From assembly GCF_018860855.1 (NCBI RefSeq), contig NZ_JAHKQE010000038.1:22636-86635 (forward strand): DNA of 64,000 nucleotides, written 5' to 3'. Each line of letters starts with the position of its first letter. Within the stretch, counting starts at the first letter, position 1. Made by a program: the position numbers and the translations under genes. The notes below the pieces were generated by a model. That model did not search any database. It had not been told where the DNA came from and was given only the letters and a program-made list of their open reading frames with translations. This DNA comes from Amphritea atlantica. GTDB lineage: Bacteria > Pseudomonadota > Gammaproteobacteria > Pseudomonadales > Balneatricaceae. Below are positions 1 to 9,674 of the stretch, in pieces.

Positions 1-1
1 G

Positions 2-538
2 ATCCAATTCAAGTTACAAAAAGAATCTAACACCGATCAACTCACCGGCTTAGCGAATCGGCGCAGCATGGACTACCTGCTACAACAGGAATGGGCCAAA
101 GCTGATCGCCACCAACGAACCTTAGCCTTAGTTATGCTCGACATTGATTTTTTCAAGAATTATAACGATCACTATGGCCACCAAGCTGGCGATGACACAC
201 TCAAGAAAGTGGCACAAGTACTCCTCGACTCAGTACAACGTGCTGGAGATGTCGCCGCACGCTACGGAGGGGAAGAGTTTCTACTTATCCTACCTGACAC
301 TGATGCCTTAGCGGCCCAGAGCATTGCCACTAAGATATGTCAATCCGTTGCAGCGCTAGATATAACACATCAAAGCTCGCCCTTCGAAACGGTTACCGTG
401 AGTGCCGGTATCGCTGTGTTCAAGCAGCAAAATTACAGCACCGTAAGGGATCTACTGATGGCCACTGACGCAGCCCTTTATCAAGCCAAAAACAATGGCC
501 GCAATCAGGTTCAAGTTATTCCGCTCGAGACAAAATAA
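2..538 (+). CDS. Diguanylate cyclase, C-terminal GGDEF domain (5' end outside window)
   Basis: The frame is open from the left edge, so the gene begins before the window. The first visible residues already carry the start of a GGDEF domain (TDQLTGLANRR), so the Met at base 68 is internal and should not be taken as the start. The domain is complete: the GGEEF active-site signature is present and an RxxD inhibitory site (RAGD) lies five residues before it, as in product-inhibited cyclases. Such enzymes make cyclic di-GMP from two GTP. The N-terminal sensory part is not visible, so the signal is unknown. The family call is firm, the specific role is not. Confidence 0.93.
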   Translation: MQFKLQKESNTDQLTGLANRRSMDYLLQQEWAKADRHQRTLALVMLDIDFFKNYNDHYGHQAGDDTLKKVAQVLLDSVQRAGDVAARYGGEEFLLILPDTDALAAQSIATKICQSVAALDITHQSSPFETVTVSAGIAVFKQQNYSTVRDLLMATDAALYQAKNNGRNQVQVIPLETK

Positions 539-1332
539 AATAGATTACCCGACGGTCATACACTATAAATGGGCGCGTCCTAATGATGCGTAATTTTAGC
601 CTACTACCGAAAGGAACTTGTTCAAGATCAGAGCGATACCCAATATCGCATCAATAACCGAGCAGTCCCAAGCAGACACTAAGGACCACAAAGGATTCAT
701 TGACAAAGCCTCAAAACTCTATATAGTGATATTTAGCTTAGAAAAAGTCTATTCTTTAACCATTTGTTGTCGTTGTATTACTATCGTTAGTTTATTTAAG
801 TATTCTCGTCCCACTGTTTTAAATTCCAGTCTTATTTTTCGCTATCAGGACAAACCTGCCCTGCATTTGAGCATCAGTCGTACGTCTGCCACTGAATCAA
901 CTTCGAATACAGCCGTTTCAATTCTAAAGCCAGAGTTGTCCCGATCATTACTTGCGGCGTAATATCGCTACTATATCCGTAAGTATTGAGTGTTCCCGAT
1001 GTAACGTCATCGGATCACAAATTAAAGTAGTCCGCTGACGCGAGTACTGACAGTACTGCACAGCAATACATAGTTTTGTCATCTGTCAGAGATAGTATGT
1101 AAACAATCTCTGCATGACTTTTTTGGTTATCAGGCGGAAGTTGTAACGACTCAGTTTCAACCTCGCGCTAAATATTCGGCTAAACAGAGCCGTTCTGACA
1201 ACCAGCCCAATTTAATTCACTCAACAGAAATGAGTGATACCCGTTATATACCTTCCCGGTAATATCCGAGCTGCCATAGCAGTGAGTTGATGTGTTCAGG
1301 GACAGCCAAGCGCGGGTCTATTTGAGAAAAGA
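539..1332. other. Gene-poor stretch between GGDEF gene and rnr
   Basis: About 790 bases with no convincing intact gene. A plus-strand frame at 618-962 with a TTG start has no family features and is ignored. No tRNA fold is evident. A small inverted repeat, GTACT-gac-AGTAC, lies near 1045. A possible gene relic on the minus strand is listed separately. The rnr promoter should be in the last few hundred bases, but I cannot place it with confidence. Confidence 0.5.
845..1014 (-). pseudogene. Possible gene relic with a frameshift
   Basis: Read on the minus strand, one frame (about 1014 down to 930) gives a protein-like stretch containing GTLNTYGYSSDITPQVMIG. Shifting frame continues with FRIETAVFEVDSVADVRLML and then a stop at 845. 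Neither frame has a usable start: in-frame stops lie just upstream. The composition (hydrophobic and charged residues alternating as in a beta-rich domain) suggests the tail of a decayed gene. I do not recognise the family, and chance is a real alternative. Confidence 0.25.
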
Positions 1333-3681
1333 ATGAGTAATAATATTAAAACAGCTATCAATGCCGCCGATTTTGAAAAATACAGCAACCCTATCCCTGG
1401 CCGGGAATACATTATGGGCCTGTTCGATGAACCTGGAAAATACCTCAATCGCGAGCAACTGGGCAAAACCCTCAAGTTGTTTGAAGATGATGAGAAAGAA
1501 GCACTCCGCCGCCGTTTGCGCGCGATGGAGCGAGATGGACAACTCAATTTTGATCCACGTAAAGGCTACAGCTTACTCACCGAAGACGATCTAATTGAAG
1601 GTACGGTTATCGGTCATCCCGATGGCTTTGGTTTCCTATCGATAGACGGTCCTGGCGATGATCTATATCTACACGAAAGTCAGATGCTGAAAGCCTTCCC
1701 CGGTGACCGAGTACAGGCACGCATCAGCGGTGTCGACCGTCGTGGACGCCAAGAAGCCCAGATCATAAAAGTGCTTGAACAAAATATGACTGAGGTGGTT
1801 GGCCGCCTGAGAGTTGATGATGGCGAATACTTTTTACAGCCTGAAAACAGCCGCATGCGCAATGAGATCGACATTCCCGATGACCAGTTGAATGGTGCAG
1901 AAGCGGGCCAATATGTCACCGTTGAAATCACTGAGTACCCTTGCAATCGCTTTAATGCCGAAGGCAAAGTTATTGAACTATTGGGCGACTCTATGGCACC
2001 GGGTATGGAGATCGATGTTGCCATTCGTAACCATGACATCCCTCACAAGTGGCCTCAAGATGCACTTAACGCCGCCGAAGCCTTAGGTGATGAAGTCACC
2101 GCTTCCGATAAACAGCACCGTGCGGATCTTCGTACACTCCCCTTCGTCACCATTGATGGTGAAGATGCACGAGATTTCGATGATGCGGTCTATTGTGAAA
2201 AGCGTAAATCTGGCGGATGGCGTTTGTTTGTCGCGATTGCCGATGTATCCCATTACGTGATCCCCGGCAGCCCCTTAGATGTCGAAGCCGCTGAACGAGG
2301 CACCTCGGTTTACTTCCCTGGTCATGTGGTACCCATGTTGCCTGAAGCACTGTCCAATGGTCTGTGCTCATTGAACCCCAATGTCGACCGCCTAGTCATG
2401 GTCTGCGAAATGTCGATCAATAATGCCGGCAAGATGACCAGCTATACCTTTTCGGAAGGGATTATTCACTCCCATGCCCGCCTAACCTATACCCAAGTTG
2501 GCGCATTGGTATCCTCGTCTGAAACTGAACTCGGTAAAACCGTCGCTCACCAGCATGCCGATGTCGTACCTCATCTACATGCCCTGCACCATCTATATGC
2601 GGTGCTAAGAAAAGCGCGCACGAAACGCGGTTCAATTGATTTTGAAAAACAGGAAGTACAGTTTAAATTTACCGAAGATCGTAAGATCGATAAGATCGTG
2701 CCGGTTGTACGTAACGATGCACACAAGATGATTGAAGAGTTTATGCTTTGCGCTAACGTGGCAACAGCTCAATTCCTCGAAAAGATTAATTTACCAGCCC
2801 TCTATCGTATCCATGAAGGTCCGGTCGAGAAGAAGCTAACTAATCTACGGGCATTCCTCAGTGAAAGAGGCTTAAACCTAGCGGGCGGTGATAAACCCAC
2901 ACCAGCTCATTACGACCGTTTATTGAAGAGCCTTGGCGACCGTCCGGATGCGCAGATTATCCGTACAATGATGCTTCGCTCACTGAGCCAAGCAGAGTAT
3001 AGTTCTGACAACCAGGGCCACTTCGGCTTGGCTTACCCTGCCTATGCGCATTTTACTTCACCGATTCGTCGTTACCCTGACCTACTGGTTCACCGAGCTA
3101 TTCGTTCGGTTATTCGCCGCAGTGAAACAGGTAGCATTCTAAGCCGAACACTGAAAAAGATTACCGGTGCAACTGACTCGGTTCACCGCGTAAAAAGCGC
3201 CGCGCCGCTTGAGCAAACAAAAAGCTACCCTTACGATCTGACCGCAATGAAAAACCTTGCAGAGCATTGCTCGCTGGTATCTCGTCGCGCCGATAAAGCC
3301 GGCTGGGATGTTGAAGCTTGGCTGAAGTGCGAATACATGCAAGATCACGTCGGTGATGTCTTTAGTGGTGTAATCAGTACCGTAACTAACTTCGGTCTAT
3401 TTATTGAACTCGATGACACTCAAGTTGAAGGTCTGGTGCATGTCACTGCCCTAAACAACGACTACTACCAATTCGATGCGGCACAGCAACGCTTAGTAGG
3501 CGAGCGCACCCGCGTTAATTTCGGTATTGGCGACAAGATCGAAATCCGTGTGGTACGCGTCGATATGGATCAACGTAAGATCGAATTTGAACTAGCCTAT
3601 AAAGATGATGCCGCTGCATCCACAAAACCTAAAGCCCGTAAAGGCCGCGGTAAAGGTAATCGCAAATACAGCAAGAAGTAA
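1333..3681 (+). CDS. rnr: Ribonuclease R
   Basis: 3'-5' exoribonuclease that degrades structured RNA and takes part in rRNA and mRNA quality control in the cytoplasm. Domain order is standard: an N-terminal winged helix (about residues 20-85), cold-shock-like OB folds (90-220), the RNB catalytic domain (255-600) with the metal-binding acidic cluster DARDFDD at 278-284, an S1 domain (about 660-745) and a Lys/Arg-rich tail ending in KGRGKGNRKYSKK. At 782 residues it is close to the usual size. The ATG lies in a weak ribosome-binding context (gagaaaag). In many gammaproteobacteria rlmB follows rnr; here a convergent gene follows instead. Confidence 0.97.
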   Translation: MSNNIKTAINAADFEKYSNPIPGREYIMGLFDEPGKYLNREQLGKTLKLFEDDEKEALRRRLRAMERDGQLNFDPRKGYSLLTEDDLIEGTVIGHPDGFGFLSIDGPGDDLYLHESQMLKAFPGDRVQARISGVDRRGRQEAQIIKVLEQNMTEVVGRLRVDDGEYFLQPENSRMRNEIDIPDDQLNGAEAGQYVTVEITEYPCNRFNAEGKVIELLGDSMAPGMEIDVAIRNHDIPHKWPQDALNAAEALGDEVTASDKQHRADLRTLPFVTIDGEDARDFDDAVYCEKRKSGGWRLFVAIADVSHYVIPGSPLDVEAAERGTSVYFPGHVVPMLPEALSNGLCSLNPNVDRLVMVCEMSINNAGKMTSYTFSEGIIHSHARLTYTQVGALVSSSETELGKTVAHQHADVVPHLHALHHLYAVLRKARTKRGSIDFEKQEVQFKFTEDRKIDKIVPVVRNDAHKMIEEFMLCANVATAQFLEKINLPALYRIHEGPVEKKLTNLRAFLSERGLNLAGGDKPTPAHYDRLLKSLGDRPDAQIIRTMMLRSLSQAEYSSDNQGHFGLAYPAYAHFTSPIRRYPDLLVHRAIRSVIRRSETGSILSRTLKKITGATDSVHRVKSAAPLEQTKSYPYDLTAMKNLAEHCSLVSRRADKAGWDVEAWLKCEYMQDHVGDVFSGVISTVTNFGLFIELDDTQVEGLVHVTALNNDYYQFDAAQQRLVGERTRVNFGIGDKIEIRVVRVDMDQRKIEFELAYKDDAAASTKPKARKGRGKGNRKYSKK

Positions 3682-3760
3682 TTCAATTCTGCTAAGGAGG
3701 TCTATTTAGGCTTCCACCGCTCATACTTAGCGATGCAAGGCTGGTATGACCTTATCGGGT

Positions 3761-3796
3761 GCGACCTACAACAGCAACATTACTGCAGTAGGTCGC
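3761..3796. terminator. Inverted repeat between convergent rnr and phosphorylase gene
   Basis: GCGACCTAC at 3761-3769 pairs with GTAGGTCGC at 3788-3796 across an 18-base loop. It sits in the 120-base gap between two convergent genes, as a two-way terminator would. There is no T-tract, so intrinsic termination is only a possibility. Confidence 0.4.
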
Positions 3797-3801
3797 CCTG
3801 A

Positions 3802-5562
3802 TCATGATGCCCCATTCGATAACCAAACACTCTGGTACGGGGCTAATTCGATCATTCCCTGCAGATCCTTATAGTGTTGACCACTGAGTAGATCTGACCA
3901 ATCTTGGGTACTAATCAAGTTCAGGTCGGATAATGACAAGCTCGTCGGCTCGGCACTAATATTATTCAAACAGAATATATTTTGTGTCCGATCAATACTC
4001 TGCCGCCAAAAACCAAAGATTTGCTCACCCAGATGCAGGGTGAACTGCGTAGCATTAGGATGAAACGCTTTCTGTTTAATACGAATAGCGATTAAATGCT
4101 TCAGCTTACTAAATACCCGGTAATGATGACTTGTTTCATCGGTTAATAACGACTCTAGGGCGGTGTAATCCCACTGGTGCCGATTGATCGAGCGAAACTG
4201 TCCGGTCATCTCTACCCTTTCATGATCATTCAAGGTACCGAGCAAGCTATGCAGATAGATCCCCGGAATGCCTTCCAATGCCAACATAATACTGTGCGCA
4301 CAGAGAAAACGCGCCTCTCCCCAGCTATCTTTACCCTCTGTCGTCCCCTGCAGCGCCTCGAACAGGGCGATATTAATCTCGTAAGGTTTTTTGCCGCCAT
4401 CATCAAGCGCACGCCAAGAGACATGACCACCAAAGTTTTGCATCGTCTCGATTATCAGGTCCACTTCACTATCAGGTAAAATCCCCTCCACCGGTCGTAA
4501 ACCAATACCATCATGTGAAGCGATAAAGTTGAAAAAAGAGGTGCCATCCTGTGCTGGCGGCATACTCATCATCCACTGTTTCAGATAAAAATTCTGACCG
4601 GTAATCAGAGCGTGTAACAACAACGGGGGCAGCGAAAAGTTATACACACAGTGAGCTTCATTAGCATTACCGAAATAGGAGAGGTTCTCCCGACTAGGAA
4701 TATTCGTTTCAGTAATGATCATCGCATTCGGGCAAGCATATTCAATCAGAGTTCTAAAGAGACGCACCACCTCGTGAGTCTGATCGAGATTTAGGCAGCG
4801 GCTACCCGCTTCTTTCCACAGAAACGCCACCGCATCTAGGCGAAAAATATTCACGCCTTGATCCAAATAAAAACGGAAGATCTGAACAAACTCTTTCAAC
4901 ACAGCCGTATTACGAAAATCAAAATCAACCTGATCATGACTAAACGTACACCACACATGTTTCAGTCCATCCGCCGTTTCAACCTCGCGTAGCAGTGGGC
5001 TGGTACGGGGCCGGACAACCTGAGAAATATCATCATCAGGGCTCGCGGTGAAATAATAATCATGGCCGATGCCTTCGCCTTTAACAAAGTTTTCAAACCA
5101 AGCACTTTCACCCGAACCATGATTAATGACTAGGTCGGACATCAGGCGATATTCCGAAGAAAGCCGCTGAATATCCTGCCACTCACCGACCGATTCACGC
5201 ACCTGATAATAGTCGCTTACCGCAAAACCATCATCAGAGCTATATGGGAAGAACGGCAGCACATGTACACCGCTGATAACCCCATCACACTGTTCGTTGA
5301 GAAAGTGATGTAGGGTACTCATCGCCCGCTCATCCGAACGATACAAGCTATCACCATAGGTGATCATAATAATATCTTGCTGACTCCAATGATTCTTATA
5401 CGGTGTGGGTAACTGCTCTACACTCCCCAGACGCATAATCGAAATAAGATCGGAGACCAGTTGGGTGACCTCCTCCGTTTCAAACGAGCAGTAGATATTA
5501 TGTAGGTGGTTTTCAATCTGGCTGGCTAGCTGCGCGCTAGCGTCATTTAAAACACTATCCAT
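3802..5562 (-). CDS. GH13_18 sugar phosphorylase, probable glucosylglycerate phosphorylase
   Basis: A retaining glycoside phosphorylase of the sucrose-phosphorylase subfamily. Visible motifs are the nucleophile region [13 protein letters not shown], the acid/base region [14 protein letters not shown] and the transition-state Asp region FIASHDGIG. The ETNxPxxEN form is what I associate with glucosylglycerate phosphorylases rather than sucrose phosphorylases, and the gene is in one operon with a glucosylglycerate synthase, so phosphorolysis of glucosylglycerate to glucose-1-phosphate and glycerate is the best guess. I chose the ATG at 5562 (586 residues), two bases after the gpgS stop; a start at 5598 would force a 35-base overlap. 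Sucrose or sucrose-6-phosphate remain alternative substrates. Confidence 0.82.
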   Translation of the reverse strand: MDSVLNDASAQLASQIENHLHNIYCSFETEEVTQLVSDLISIMRLGSVEQLPTPYKNHWSQQDIIMITYGDSLYRSDERAMSTLHHFLNEQCDGVISGVHVLPFFPYSSDDGFAVSDYYQVRESVGEWQDIQRLSSEYRLMSDLVINHGSGESAWFENFVKGEGIGHDYYFTASPDDDISQVVRPRTSPLLREVETADGLKHVWCTFSHDQVDFDFRNTAVLKEFVQIFRFYLDQGVNIFRLDAVAFLWKEAGSRCLNLDQTHEVVRLFRTLIEYACPNAMIITETNIPSRENLSYFGNANEAHCVYNFSLPPLLLHALITGQNFYLKQWMMSMPPAQDGTSFFNFIASHDGIGLRPVEGILPDSEVDLIIETMQNFGGHVSWRALDDGGKKPYEINIALFEALQGTTEGKDSWGEARFLCAHSIMLALEGIPGIYLHSLLGTLNDHERVEMTGQFRSINRHQWDYTALESLLTDETSHHYRVFSKLKHLIAIRIKQKAFHPNATQFTLHLGEQIFGFWRQSIDRTQNIFCLNNISAEPTSLSLSDLNLISTQDWSDLLSGQHYKDLQGMIELAPYQSVWLSNGAS

Positions 5563-5563
5563 A

Positions 5564-6790
5564 TTATTCCGCCATAAACTCTTGGTGATCCAGCTCAACC
5601 GCCTCGATTAAGCGATCAAACACATCGGGCATCGCACTGGAAACACGACTCCAGCTCGGGATAAACGGCGTTTCCATTGGATTATTCAAAAACTGCTCAC
5701 CGGCGGTAATAATATTGCGAGAGAACATCTCAACCGCCATCTCTTCAGCATGAATATCCAATTGCAGACCATTCATCACCGCATCGTTGTGATAGGTTTC
5801 AACAAAATCCAGAGCAATGCGGTAATAGGTCGCCTTAACCGAACGGAAAGTTTCAGTATTAAAGGTATGCCCTTGAGTGGCTAATTTACGGAATAACGAT
5901 TTAGTGATATCGATCGACATCTTCGACAAGCCCGCCTGCATATCATCGAGTGAGAGGTCTTGATGTTTATGATCATACTGATCGGCAATATCTACCTGAC
6001 AGAGTCGGTTGTTGGCATAATTACGGTGCATCTCTGATAGCACCCCAATCTCTAAGCCCCAATCACTCGGTATACGGATATCGGTTAGCACATCACGTCG
6101 AAAGGAGAACTCGCCCGCTAAGGGGTAACGAAAGCTATCAAGAAACTGTAAATATTCGATTTCACCAAAGACCTTCTTCAGCGCTCGCAGCAGCGGCGTC
6201 ACCAGTAAACGGCTCACACGGCCATTAATCTTACCTTCCGATACCCGGGCATAAAAACCTTTACAAAACTCATAGTTAAACTGTGGATTAGCCACCGGAT
6301 AGATCAACCGAGCCAACATCTCTCGGCTATAAGTGGTGACATCACAATCATGTAACGCCACAGACTCAGCCCGACCAGAAGCTAGAATATAACCCATGCA
6401 ATACCAAACATTGCGACCCTTCCCTGCCTCTTTAGGTGCTAACTTAAGTGCTTGTAGCTCTGCATCCAAAGCTTTTAGCCGTGGGCCATCATTCCAAAGA
6501 ATACGATGATGCTGCGGCAGCTTGCTGAAAAACTGACGGGCATAGCGAAACTGCTCTTCATTGGCTCGATCCAGCCCGATTACTATTTCAGATAGGTAAG
6601 GCACCTGACTAATCTCATCAATAATATGACTCAGTGCTGGCCCTTCAAGCTCAGAAAACAGCGAGGGAAGAATCAATGCCAACGGCCTCTTACGGCCAAA
6701 ACGGGTTAACTCCTCTTCGACCTCTTCGATCGGCCGGTCTGCAAGATGATGCAAAGTCGTAATAATTCCATTCTGATAAAAATCACCCAT
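5564..6790 (-). CDS. gpgS: Glucosyl-3-phosphoglycerate synthase (GT81)
   Basis: Transfers glucose from a nucleotide sugar to 3-phosphoglycerate, giving glucosyl-3-phosphoglycerate, the phosphorylated precursor of the osmolyte glucosylglycerate. The 408-residue protein has the GT-A glycosyltransferase fold with a DxD-type metal site ([14 protein letters not shown]) and the conserved stretch [19 protein letters not shown]. It begins inside the end of the phosphatase gene (8-base overlap) and ends next to the phosphorylase start, so the three are surely co-transcribed. Mannosyl-3-phosphoglycerate synthase is a related alternative, but the overall sequence reads as the GpgS type. Confidence 0.9.
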   Translation of the reverse strand: MGDFYQNGIITTLHHLADRPIEEVEEELTRFGRKRPLALILPSLFSELEGPALSHIIDEISQVPYLSEIVIGLDRANEEQFRYARQFFSKLPQHHRILWNDGPRLKALDAELQALKLAPKEAGKGRNVWYCMGYILASGRAESVALHDCDVTTYSREMLARLIYPVANPQFNYEFCKGFYARVSEGKINGRVSRLLVTPLLRALKKVFGEIEYLQFLDSFRYPLAGEFSFRRDVLTDIRIPSDWGLEIGVLSEMHRNYANNRLCQVDIADQYDHKHQDLSLDDMQAGLSKMSIDITKSLFRKLATQGHTFNTETFRSVKATYYRIALDFVETYHNDAVMNGLQLDIHAEEMAVEMFSRNIITAGEQFLNNPMETPFIPSWSRVSSAMPDVFDRLIEAVELDHQEFMAE

Positions 6791-7679
6791 AAAAATTACT
6801 CCTTAGCTTCTTCCGAAGGTATTCAATTGAATTCATCTCTAGCGGACGCTCAGCGGCACCTAAAAACCAGCTAACCCCCTCAACCCAGCCATCCGGGCCG
6901 GTTTGCTGAGTCCGATAGATGTTCTCATGCTCGATTTTCAGCGGCTCATGTACCGGTGAGCGGATCACTACAGCACAATCAGCCACCTGCAACATATCCA
7001 CATCGTTATCTCCATCACCGGCAGCAATCGTTAAAAAACGGCCACTTTTACCCTCACTAGGGGTTAAGTTCTGATACTGTTCATACAACCACTGCAACGC
7101 CTTACCCTTATTACAAGCACCCGTAATATGCAGAAACCGTCCGCCCTGAAGCACCGTAGCCCCTGCCTGCCTTAGCTTTTGCACGAATAATAGTTTGCGG
7201 CTATCCGAACCACGCCATTTAACCGGCTCACTAAATTCGCGAATATTCGCCAACTGTGCAGCGTCATCTGAGAGTCCGGTACAGGCTTTTATGCCCTCAA
7301 CCCCTAAGGAGGTGAAGCTTTCAAACTCACCATCAAACTCAACGCGTAGTTCTGCTAACAGTGTTAGCCAATGATCGCGAGATAGTGAAAATTGAGCACA
7401 ATAATAATTATCGACGCTTATACAACCTGACGGAGGGGTCGCAAAGTAATCTTCAGGGACAAAAACAGCAGCGCCATTTTCAACCACAAAAGGTTCATCG
7501 CTATCCAACTCCCGACGTAAAACAGACAACTCCGCTCGGGTTTTACTGGTGACCGGAATAACCGGAATATTCATCTCTTTTAGTAGCGCCAATAACGGCT
7601 TTGCTTTATCAAAGCTATAGCTAAAATGATCCAGTAATGAGCCATCAAGATCTGTAAAAATTAAAACCTTTGTCGTCAT
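6783..7679 (-). CDS. Glucosyl/mannosyl-3-phosphoglycerate phosphatase (HAD-IIB)
   Basis: Removes phosphate from glucosyl-3-phosphoglycerate to release glucosylglycerate. HAD motif I is FTDLDGSLLD (residues 8-17), motif II lies in VTSKTRAE and motif IV is AAGDGDNDVDML. The 298-residue length and the cap domain fit the mannosyl-3-phosphoglycerate phosphatase family (MpgP/YedP), which also includes enzymes acting on the glucosyl form. It is first in the operon, with AGAGG about 9 bases before the ATG, and its end overlaps gpgS. The substrate is inferred from the neighbour. Confidence 0.87.
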   Translation of the reverse strand: MTTKVLIFTDLDGSLLDHFSYSFDKAKPLLALLKEMNIPVIPVTSKTRAELSVLRRELDSDEPFVVENGAAVFVPEDYFATPPSGCISVDNYYCAQFSLSRDHWLTLLAELRVEFDGEFESFTSLGVEGIKACTGLSDDAAQLANIREFSEPVKWRGSDSRKLLFVQKLRQAGATVLQGGRFLHITGACNKGKALQWLYEQYQNLTPSEGKSGRFLTIAAGDGDNDVDMLQVADCAVVIRSPVHEPLKIEHENIYRTQQTGPDGWVEGVSWFLGAAERPLEMNSIEYLRKKLRSNFYG

Positions 7680-8450
7680 CGCATAATCCTCTTAGCAGCA
7701 ACGGTGCAGCCCGATCGAAGCAACAATAAAAATGCACCAAAATCGATCACACAACAACCTTTTAAGCAAAATACTTTATCCATATACCGGATACTGCAGG
7801 AAACATACCGATTTATAAAAACCAACGAATAGAGTGCAATTATAAAAACGCTGTCTATGCTATATCTACGTCAATAAACAATTTAATCATCGCTACAGCC
7901 CAGTTTCACAGATGAATAAGACTGTCATATCAGCTTGATGACCATTAATCATCAAAAAAACAACCAAAAAATAATGGGTTACAGCAACAGAGTAAAAAAG
8001 CCGAACAATATTGCGACTGACGTGAAATAGAGCTCTAGACACCAGGGTAGGATTAAGCGCTCATCAGTGGGGAAGAAAGCCACCTCAGATTAAACCAGAA
8101 TGGGGCACAGATTTTGCGTAAACAAATAAGAAAGATAAGAAATGGACGGTAGACTTAATGATACGCACTGAATTAAAGCACGTTGAATTTGACTACTTTG
8201 AAGTGATTAGCGAAAAACTGAATCAGTGAAATGTCGCAAATAGTCAATAATCGTAGATAAATTGACGATTTTTAAACATCAAAACAGAGCAAAAATACTT
8301 AATCCTCAGTTTTGAAAGGTAATGTTTGCACTCACGCTTCAAATTATCGTAGGGTATAAACAGACACGAAACAGTAACTAAGCAATAACAAACGACAGAT
8401 TTTAAACTTGCGGATCACAACCCATAAATTGTAGAGAGGCATAAGAACAA
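7680..8450. other. 770-base divergent intergenic region, AT-rich
   Basis: Lies between the divergent glucosylglycerate operon and the ABC importer, so promoters of both should be here. It holds only a 23-codon frame at 8158-8229 (plus strand, no clear ribosome site), which I do not call a gene. No repeats or RNA fold stand out. Confidence 0.5.
7812..7839 (-). promoter_or_regulatory. Candidate sigma-70 promoter of the glucosylglycerate operon
   Basis: On the minus strand TTGCAC (plus 7834-7839) and TATAAA (plus 7812-7817) are separated by 16 bases, about 140 bases before the phosphatase start. Match and spacing are acceptable but not strong; the region is AT-rich, so chance matches are expected. 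Confidence 0.3.
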
Positions 8451-9551
8451 ATGGAAAATTCAGCTTCCAGTGAGGCTTTTGTACGGTTTGACGGAGTTCA
8501 GAAAAGCTACGATGGCAAGGTTCTCGTAGTCAAAGACTTGAATATTGATGTCCCACGCGGTGAATTTTTAACCATGCTTGGGCCATCCGGCTCAGGAAAG
8601 ACCACATCGCTGATGATGTTGGCCGGTTTTGAAACAGCGACCCATGGTGATATCTATCTGGATGGCCGTTCAATCAACAACGTAGCACCACACAAACGCG
8701 GCATCGGCATGGTGTTTCAAAACTATGCACTCTTTCCCCATATGACTGTGGCGGAAAACCTCGCCTTTCCTCTTAAAGTTCGCAACATGGGTAAATCAGA
8801 AACCGAAGAGCGCGTTAATAAAGCCTTGGATATGGTTGAACTCGGTAGCTTCGGCGATCGTCGTCCGGCACAGTTATCCGGTGGTCAGCAACAACGAGTC
8901 GCCGTTGCTCGGGCACTGGTATTTGAGCCCGATTTGATTCTGATGGACGAACCACTTGGCGCACTGGATAAGAATCTGCGGGAGCAGATGCAATACGAAA
9001 TCAAACATATCCATGAACGCCTAGGTGTTACCGTTGTTTATGTTACCCATGACCAATCTGAAGCATTAACGATGTCGAATCGAATCGCCGTTTTTAACGA
9101 CGGTATCATTCAGCAACTGGCCCCTCCAACCGAACTCTACGAAAAACCAACTAACTCATTTGTTGCCCAGTTTATTGGCGAAAACAATAAGTTATCCGGC
9201 ATTCTACAATCAACACAAGACGGTATCTGCACCGTTCGACTGCCTAGCGGTGAGCTAGTGACCGCCCTTGATATCAACACCGACGATATCGGTAAAGAGA
9301 GCACTCTGTCACTACGACCTGAGCGAGTCTTTCTTGATCCCGTTGAAGGCCAATGCGACAACGTATTCACAGGAAAAGTTGAGGAGGTTATCTACCTAGG
9401 AGATCATAAACGGGTCCGTATGAATGTCTGCGGCCACGATGAATTCATCGTTAAAGTACCGAATTCTACAGACCATAAAGGATTACAAGTCGGAGGCACA
9501 GCGCCTATCGGCTGGTCATCTAAAGACTGCAGAGCCTTGGATACGATCTGA
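8451..9551 (+). CDS. ABC transporter ATP-binding protein, PotA-like
   Basis: ATPase of a polyamine/opine-class importer (PotA family), cytoplasmic face of the inner membrane. Walker A is GPSGSGKTT near residue 46, the signature is LSGGQQQRVAVARAL and Walker B is DLILMDEPLGALD; a TOBE domain fills the last 110 residues (LRPERVFLDP). The 366-residue length is typical. A GAGAGG box precedes the ATG by about 9 bases. It leads the importer genes that run to 13074. The transported solute cannot be told from the sequence. Confidence 0.92.
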   Translation: MENSASSEAFVRFDGVQKSYDGKVLVVKDLNIDVPRGEFLTMLGPSGSGKTTSLMMLAGFETATHGDIYLDGRSINNVAPHKRGIGMVFQNYALFPHMTVAENLAFPLKVRNMGKSETEERVNKALDMVELGSFGDRRPAQLSGGQQQRVAVARALVFEPDLILMDEPLGALDKNLREQMQYEIKHIHERLGVTVVYVTHDQSEALTMSNRIAVFNDGIIQQLAPPTELYEKPTNSFVAQFIGENNKLSGILQSTQDGICTVRLPSGELVTALDINTDDIGKESTLSLRPERVFLDPVEGQCDNVFTGKVEEVIYLGDHKRVRMNVCGHDEFIVKVPNSTDHKGLQVGGTAPIGWSSKDCRALDTI

Positions 9552-9674
9552 TCAGGATCAAAATGTCATTGCTACTGAAAAACAATAAAGGCTACATCAT
9601 AAAGATGATGAGCGAATAAACAGCGTCTTCATGAAGAAGATGTCATGTCATTAAAGCCCGAGAGGAAATGCCAA

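Noticed and set aside
618..962. A 114-codon plus-strand frame with TTG start before rnr
   Set aside because: No family features, odd composition, and it overlaps a more protein-like pair of minus-strand frames.
540..1332. A tRNA gene before rnr, as in some pseudomonads
   Set aside because: No cloverleaf, TTC-loop motif or CCA end found.
8158..8229. A 23-codon plus-strand frame upstream of the importer
   Set aside because: Too short and without a clear ribosome site; could be chance.
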